From positions 1-8,784 of the forward strand of contig JAJZOC010000063.1 in NCBI GenBank assembly GCA_021852095.1: a DNA stretch of 8,784 nt, given 5' to 3'. This stretch comes from a bacterium (GTDB taxonomy: Bacteria > Patescibacteriota > Microgenomatia > Levybacterales > UBA12049). Position numbers and translations under genes: made by a program. Positions 6,350-8,784 of the stretch are shown one piece after another (within the stretch, counting starts at the first letter, position 1; each line of letters starts with the position of its first letter). The notes under the pieces were generated by a model that searched no databases, was not told where the DNA came from, and was given only the letters and a program-made list of their open reading frames with translations.

Positions 6350-7498
6350 GACTAGGTTTTCCAGTGTTTCCAGCGTCTCTTTCGCTGTTTTATCCCAAGA
6401 AAATTTCTTAACCTGTTCAAATCCTTTTTTAATCATAGTCTCTCTTAATTTTTTGTCGGAGAGTACTTTTTCCATAGTTTGAGCAATATCTTCCGGATTG
6501 TTAGGGTCAAAATACAAAGCGGCATCTCCACCCGCTTCCGGCAAACTGGAAACATTGCTTGTTACAACAGGACACCCGTTTTGCATCGCTTCCAAAATGG
6601 GCAAACCAAAACCTTCATACAGACTCGGAAGCACAAAACATTCTGCATTTTTATAAAATATGGGTAAATCCTCATCGGTTACATTATCTAGAAATTTAAC
6701 TTTATCCTCAACTCCAAACTTTTTCGGCGAATTTATTATGTCTTCATACATCCAGCCCTTCTTGCCAAGAATGATTAATGATAAAGGATTAATGATTAAT
6801 GAAGAACGCGAAAGGCGAGCAAATGCTTCAATAAGTCTTACTATATTTTTTCTAGGCTGAAGCGTCCCAACAAACAAAATATAGTCCTTTTTTATTCCAT
6901 ACTTTTTTTCTAATTCGTCCATACTTAATACTTGATACTTAATGCCTGATACTTGTTTTATTCCCGGATAGGTAACCGTTATTTTATCTTCCGAAACCCC
7001 ATATTCTTTAATTATATCATCTTTAGAAGCCTTACTTATTGTAAAAATTCTTTTTGCTTTTTTAACCGAAAACTTTGTCCAAATTTTAAGCTGTCTTAAA
7101 TCAGATTTTTGGAAAAGTTTCGGAAAATGGATATACGAAACATCCAAAATAGAAATAGCCGAATTTGAAGGCACAACAATCGGCAGGTAATGAGTCGGCG
7201 AAAAAAATACATCAGGCTTTGAACGTTTTAATAAAAATTCTAACGTCAGTCCGATAAGAGTCCACATTTTTTTCTGTTTTACTATCTTGTAATGCCAATT
7301 ATCTCTCTCTTCGGGGAAATCTGATGATGGATCTTTCGGCAGATAAATAATATATTCATTCTGCTTATCAAGCTTATATAAATTAATTAATAATTTAAAA
7401 CAATATTCTGCGCTTCCCACTCTTCGCGGCAAACCTGTTTCCTTATCGTATCCAAACCTAGGAATTACAGCTTCGTATCCGTTTATCCCAATCAGCAT
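6338..7498 (-). CDS. GT4 family glycosyltransferase (group 1, mannosyltransferase-like)
   Basis: A complete 386-aa GT-B enzyme. The N-terminal domain (1-180) starts MLIGINGYEAV and has a glycine/arginine-containing acceptor loop (GLPRRVGSAEYC, 22-33), DVFFSPTHYLP (96-106) and AKRIFTISKASKDDI (148-162). The C-terminal donor domain has GTLQPRKN (211-218) with the R217-K218 phosphate contacts, IILGKKGW (242-249) and LPSLYEGFGLPILEAM (290-305), including the E295-x7-E303 motif. It ends at the conserved SSLPEAGGDAALYFDP. This pattern matches mannosyltransferase-like GT4 enzymes using a nucleotide sugar in the cytoplasm; exact sugar not known. Two heptad arrays are translated inside it: residues about 181-193 in the inter-domain linker, and about 232-243 in a loop before a core strand. 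The gene starts directly after an AAAGTC-type array. It is the only intact GT-B donor domain in the window. Confidence 0.9.
   Translation of the reverse strand: MLIGINGYEAVIPRFGYDKETGLPRRVGSAEYCFKLLINLYKLDKQNEYIIYLPKDPSSDFPEERDNWHYKIVKQKKMWTLIGLTLEFLLKRSKPDVFFSPTHYLPIVVPSNSAISILDVSYIHFPKLFQKSDLRQLKIWTKFSVKKAKRIFTISKASKDDIIKEYGVSEDKITVTYPGIKQVSGIKYQVLSMDELEKKYGIKKDYILFVGTLQPRKNIVRLIEAFARLSRSSLIINPLSLIILGKKGWMYEDIINSPKKFGVEDKVKFLDNVTDEDLPIFYKNAECFVLPSLYEGFGLPILEAMQNGCPVVTSNVSSLPEAGGDAALYFDPNNPEDIAQTMEKVLSDKKLRETMIKKGFEQVKKFSWDKTAKETLETLENLVKSS
6771..6805 (-). repeat. Five 7-bp repeats (ATGATTA type) inside the GT4 gene
   Basis: Plus-strand units are ATGATTA, ATGATAA, AGGATTA, ATGATTA and ATGAAGA, each exactly 7 bp. 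On the coding strand the unit is TAATCAT; the copies pass through all three codon phases and encode SSLIINPLSLII. The only copy starting at codon position 1 in the TAATCAT series is TTATCAT, so TTA (Leu) stands where TAA would end the protein. Confidence 0.85.
6921..6955 (-). repeat. Five 7-bp repeats (ATACTTA/G type) inside the GT4 gene
   Basis: Plus-strand units are ATACTTA, ATACTTG, ATACTTA, ATGCCTG and ATACTTG, exactly 7 bp each. On the coding strand they read CAAGTAT, CAGGCAT, TAAGTAT, CAAGTAT, TAAGTAT and encode QVSGIKYQVLSM. Both copies starting at codon position 1 carry CAA. The TAA form appears only in copies starting at positions 2 or 3. The array falls in the linker between the two GT-B domains. 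Confidence 0.88.
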
Positions 7499-7540
7499 AA
7501 GTTTATAAAGTCTATAAAGTTATTAAAGTCATAAAGTCTT
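7497..7540. repeat. AAAGTC array between the four-helix-bundle and GT4 genes
   Basis: On the plus strand AAAGTC, AAAGTT, AAAGTC and AAAGTC start at 7507, 7516, 7525 and 7533 (spacing 9, 9, 8), with a partial ATAAGT at 7497. The array encodes the last residues (KTL) and TGA stop of the four-helix-bundle gene and runs into the GT4 start codon. Its orientation is opposite to the array on the other side of that gene (7882-7932). Confidence 0.8.
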
Positions 7541-7873
7541 AATAAAACCGGACAGCAACCTAGAAATCTCTACAGATCTATTATAGAGATTGTCAAAATC
7601 TGTTTTAGAAATATATTGTAAATCTAATGCCAGATATAGCATAGACCTAAACTCACCCGCAGACCCTTTTGCGATAAAGAGAAAATGCTTAAGTTCTTTG
7701 TCTCCTCTTCTCTCAAAACCTTCAGCAATATTATTCATTATAGAAACTACCGCTCTTAGCAACTGATCCCTAAATGGAAAATCTCGATTATTTCTAAATA
7801 ATTTATAACTAATCATGATCAATTCTTTGGCTTTTTGCCAAGCTATTATTTCCTCAAATGAATTTATTTTCAT
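7529..7873 (-). CDS. Four-helix bundle protein (S23 / 23S rRNA IVS family)
   Basis: A 114-aa protein, usual size for the family (about 115-125). It has the typical order: FEEIIAWQKAKELI (6-19), FPFRDQLLRAVVSIMNNIAEGFERRGDKE (32-60) and FLFIAKGSAGEFRSML (64-79), then a final helix reaching GFIKTL. The R-A-x-x-S-I-x-x-NIAEG core is diagnostic. Members were first seen as ORFs in intervening sequences of 23S rRNA and are related in fold to the Avd accessory protein of diversity-generating retroelements. Their cellular role is mostly unknown, and no reverse transcriptase or rRNA is seen here. It is out of theme in a polysaccharide cluster, is flanked on both sides by AAAGTC arrays in opposite orientation, and sits directly after a truncated glycosyltransferase, which suggests insertion as a cassette (inference). 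Confidence 0.9.
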   Translation of the reverse strand: MKINSFEEIIAWQKAKELIMISYKLFRNNRDFPFRDQLLRAVVSIMNNIAEGFERRGDKELKHFLFIAKGSAGEFRSMLYLALDLQYISKTDFDNLYNRSVEISRLLSGFIKTL

Positions 7874-7881
7874 ATTTTCCT

Positions 7882-7932
7882 GACTTTCGGCTTTTACCTT
7901 AGACTTTGCAGACTTTCGACTTTACGGACTTT
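7882..7932. repeat. GACTTT (AAAGTC) array upstream of the four-helix-bundle gene
   Basis: On the plus strand GACTTT starts at 7882, 7902, 7911, 7918 and 7927; the 20-bp first step contains a degenerate CTTTTA copy. On the minus strand the core is AAAGTC, as at 6311-6349 but inverted relative to 7497-7540. The array fills the gap between the stop of the truncated glycosyltransferase (7938-7940) and the ATG of the four-helix-bundle gene (7873). Confidence 0.8.
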
Positions 7933-7937
7933 ACTGA

Positions 7938-8477
7938 CTACTCTATTCCCGGATATATCACTCTCAATTTTTCTTTAGAAATTTTCAGAATATCTATCGC
8001 ATCGCGTTTTGTTGAGTCCGAGATACAAAAAACCATATCCGATTCTTTAGCAACCCACTTTAATTTTCTTTTTTGTGTATCAATAATTTTTTTGGCAGTT
8101 TCGTTTGGATATTTATAAACAATTAAATCATACAAGATAGTTGCTTTTTTGGCTCTTTTTGTCGGCGGTTCTGTCCAGTCGGAAGTAACAAAAATATCCA
8201 CATCCCCTATCAACCATTCAATCGGCAAAACATGCAGCTTATTCCACAAAAGATCTAGTATCGAAGGAGGTAACCTAAACGACTTGATTTTTACATTCTT
8301 ATTCGCATTTTTGATCTTTGATATTTGATATTTAATATTTGATCTTAGCGATGAAAAAAACAAGATATATTCGTTTCTGTCATCTACCTTTAGCAACGCA
8401 TCAATCCAATTAAAGAGGTAATTCGCTACTCCAGTATTCTCATAAGCAAGCTGGCTTATATCAATTCCTATTCTCAT
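7938..8477 (-). CDS. Truncated GT4-type glycosyltransferase: N-terminal GT-B domain only
   Basis: A 179-aa protein that matches only the first half of a GT-B enzyme (family usually about 360-390 aa). It starts MRIGIDISQLAYENTGVANY, with the TGVANY acceptor loop at 15-20. It continues with DVDIFVTSDWTEPP (92-105), ILYDLIVYKYP (114-124) and SDMVFCISDSTKRDAI (146-161), and stops at LRVIYPGIE. The complete GT4 gene next to it has TYPGI at the equivalent linker and then a whole donor domain. Here TAG follows at once, and no second donor domain occurs downstream in any frame before the next gene. Without GTLxPRKN and E-x7-E it is unlikely to be an active transferase alone; it could be a decaying remnant or a binding subunit. 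Residues about 44-56 (RSNIKYQISKIKN) come from a heptad array. The start overlaps the preceding membrane-protein gene by 17 bp. Confidence 0.8.
   Translation of the reverse strand: MRIGIDISQLAYENTGVANYLFNWIDALLKVDDRNEYILFFSSLRSNIKYQISKIKNANKNVKIKSFRLPPSILDLLWNKLHVLPIEWLIGDVDIFVTSDWTEPPTKRAKKATILYDLIVYKYPNETAKKIIDTQKRKLKWVAKESDMVFCISDSTKRDAIDILKISKEKLRVIYPGIE
8311..8345 (-). repeat. Five 7-bp repeats (TTGATAT type) inside the truncated glycosyltransferase gene
   Basis: Plus-strand units TTGATCT, TTGATAT, TTGATAT, TTAATAT and TTGATCT are each exactly 7 bp. On the coding strand they read AGATCAA, ATATTAA, ATATCAA, ATATCAA, AGATCAA and encode RSNIKYQISKIK. The TTAA form is in an out-of-frame copy; the copy in which TAA would be a codon has CAA. 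Confidence 0.85.
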
Positions 8478-8688
8478 AAAAATCTTTTATCAAAGATAAA
8501 ATAATTCCCAAAAGGAAAAAGCCGGCGGCATAATAGATTAAACGCTCCGCGGTAAAAAAAATCCAAAAAGCAAAAAGAGGGATTGATATTGCTAAAGACG
8601 TTAAACCTGCAACAACTGCAAAGCTAGGATTTCTTTTAAGAACTAAGAAGGCAAAGACAGCAAAAAAAACTATATCTTGTACTTTCAT
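8461..8688 (-). CDS. Small membrane protein of unknown function
   Basis: A 75-aa hydrophobic protein that I do not recognise as a named family. It has a short hydrophobic segment (about 5-17, followed by K18-R19), a second long one (about 22-46), a third after AERL (about 50-67), and an acidic/polar tail DFYENRN. It is therefore probably a two- or three-pass inner-membrane protein. The ATG at 8688 is the only good start. The 3' end overlaps the start of the truncated glycosyltransferase by 17 bp, so the two are likely translated together. A role in presenting or anchoring the glycan machinery is only a guess from position. The overlap and coherent hydrophobic pattern make it a believable gene. 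Confidence 0.7.
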   Translation of the reverse strand: MKVQDIVFFAVFAFLVLKRNPSFAVVAGLTSLAISIPLFAFWIFFTAERLIYYAAGFFLLGIILSLIKDFYENRN

Positions 8689-8716
8689 CTATTTCTTTCT
8701 ATAATAATTACTCTAT

Positions 8717-8744
8717 CCTAATATTTACATCCTAACATTTACAT
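8717..8744. repeat. 2 x 14-bp tandem repeat upstream of the small membrane protein gene
   Basis: Two 14-bp copies lie head to tail (8717-8730 and 8731-8744), CCTAATATTTACAT and CCTAACATTTACAT, differing at one base. Each can be read as two 7-bp halves, so the period matches the 7-bp arrays elsewhere. It lies in the region between 8689 and the window edge, which holds no complete gene. Confidence 0.75.
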
Positions 8745-8784
8745 GGCTAAAACTCAACTTCCCTCAATCTTCTTTCCGAGATTA

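Noticed and set aside
7529..7873. Diversity-generating retroelement, because the four-helix-bundle fold resembles Avd.
   Set aside because: No reverse transcriptase and no template/variable repeat pair with adenine-biased differences is seen in the window.
7498..7938. A frameshifted donor domain for the truncated glycosyltransferase.
   Set aside because: The interval contains only repeat arrays and the four-helix-bundle gene; no GTLxPRKN or E-x7-E motif appears in any frame there.
8701..8729. Promoter upstream of the small membrane protein (minus strand TGTAAA, 17 bp, TATTAT).
   Set aside because: The -10-like box is fair but the -35 match is poor and overlaps the 14-bp repeat; such matches are common in AT-rich DNA.
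5671..8744. CRISPR array.
   Set aside because: Units are only 7-9 bp, degenerate and without spacers of regular length; no cas genes are present.
8747..8784. C-terminal end of an upstream gene, ending either at TAG 8747-8749 (…ISERRLREVEF) or at TGA 8754-8756 (…NLGKKIEGS).
   Set aside because: Only about ten codons are visible and two frames are equally possible, so neither can be supported.

Overview
The window is a densely packed, AT-rich stretch of a bacterial cell-surface polysaccharide / glycoconjugate locus, with every credible gene on the minus strand, so it is read from high to low coordinates. Most genes touch, overlap or are separated by short gaps, as in one long operon that continues past both edges. 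The style suggests a Candidate Phyla Radiation (Patescibacteria) genome, perhaps Microgenomates: small compact genes, few clear Shine-Dalgarno sites, many GT-C membrane glycosyltransferases, a free-standing four-helix-bundle (S23/IVS-type) gene and low-complexity in-frame inserts. This taxonomic guess is inference. TGA behaves as a normal stop, which argues against the TGA=Gly lineages (Gracilibacteria/Absconditabacteria).

In transcription order: a 75-aa membrane protein (8688-8461); a GT-B glycosyltransferase that has only its N-terminal domain (8477-7938); a four-helix-bundle protein (7873-7529); a complete GT4 glycosyltransferase (7498-6338); a hexapeptide-repeat acyltransferase (6309-5755); a GT2 rhamnosyltransferase-like enzyme (5673-4798); a very large membrane protein joining an O-antigen polymerase/ligase-type domain to a TMTC-like GT-C domain (4829-1749); an ArnT/PMT-like GT-C glycosyltransferase (1746-166); and the first 56 codons of another GT4 enzyme (169-1). 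Together they look able to build a glycan on a lipid carrier in the cytoplasm (GT2, GT4), decorate it (acyltransferase), and polymerise or transfer it outside the membrane (Wzy/WaaL-like and GT-C proteins). No flippase, initiating phosphoglycosyltransferase or chain-length regulator is seen here.

The unusual part is a layer of short degenerate tandem repeats over these genes. All five gene gaps longer than 2 bp are filled with arrays of roughly 7-9-bp units. Three gaps share an AAAGTC/AAAGTT core, and one holds two 4 x 8-bp arrays facing each other as an inverted repeat. Inside coding regions the unit is exactly 7 bp (five heptads at 6771-6805, 6921-6955 and 8311-8345; four at 5483-5510; a heptad/hairpin composite at 1165-1230). 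Each array has its own unit. In the best cases the copies that would place TAA in frame are precisely the copies that carry a variant (CAA or TTA). The four-helix-bundle gene is bracketed by AAAGTC arrays in opposite orientation, next to the glycosyltransferase that stops at its inter-domain linker. A separate GC-rich, palindrome-containing in-frame insert lies in the ArnT/PMT-like gene (715-822).
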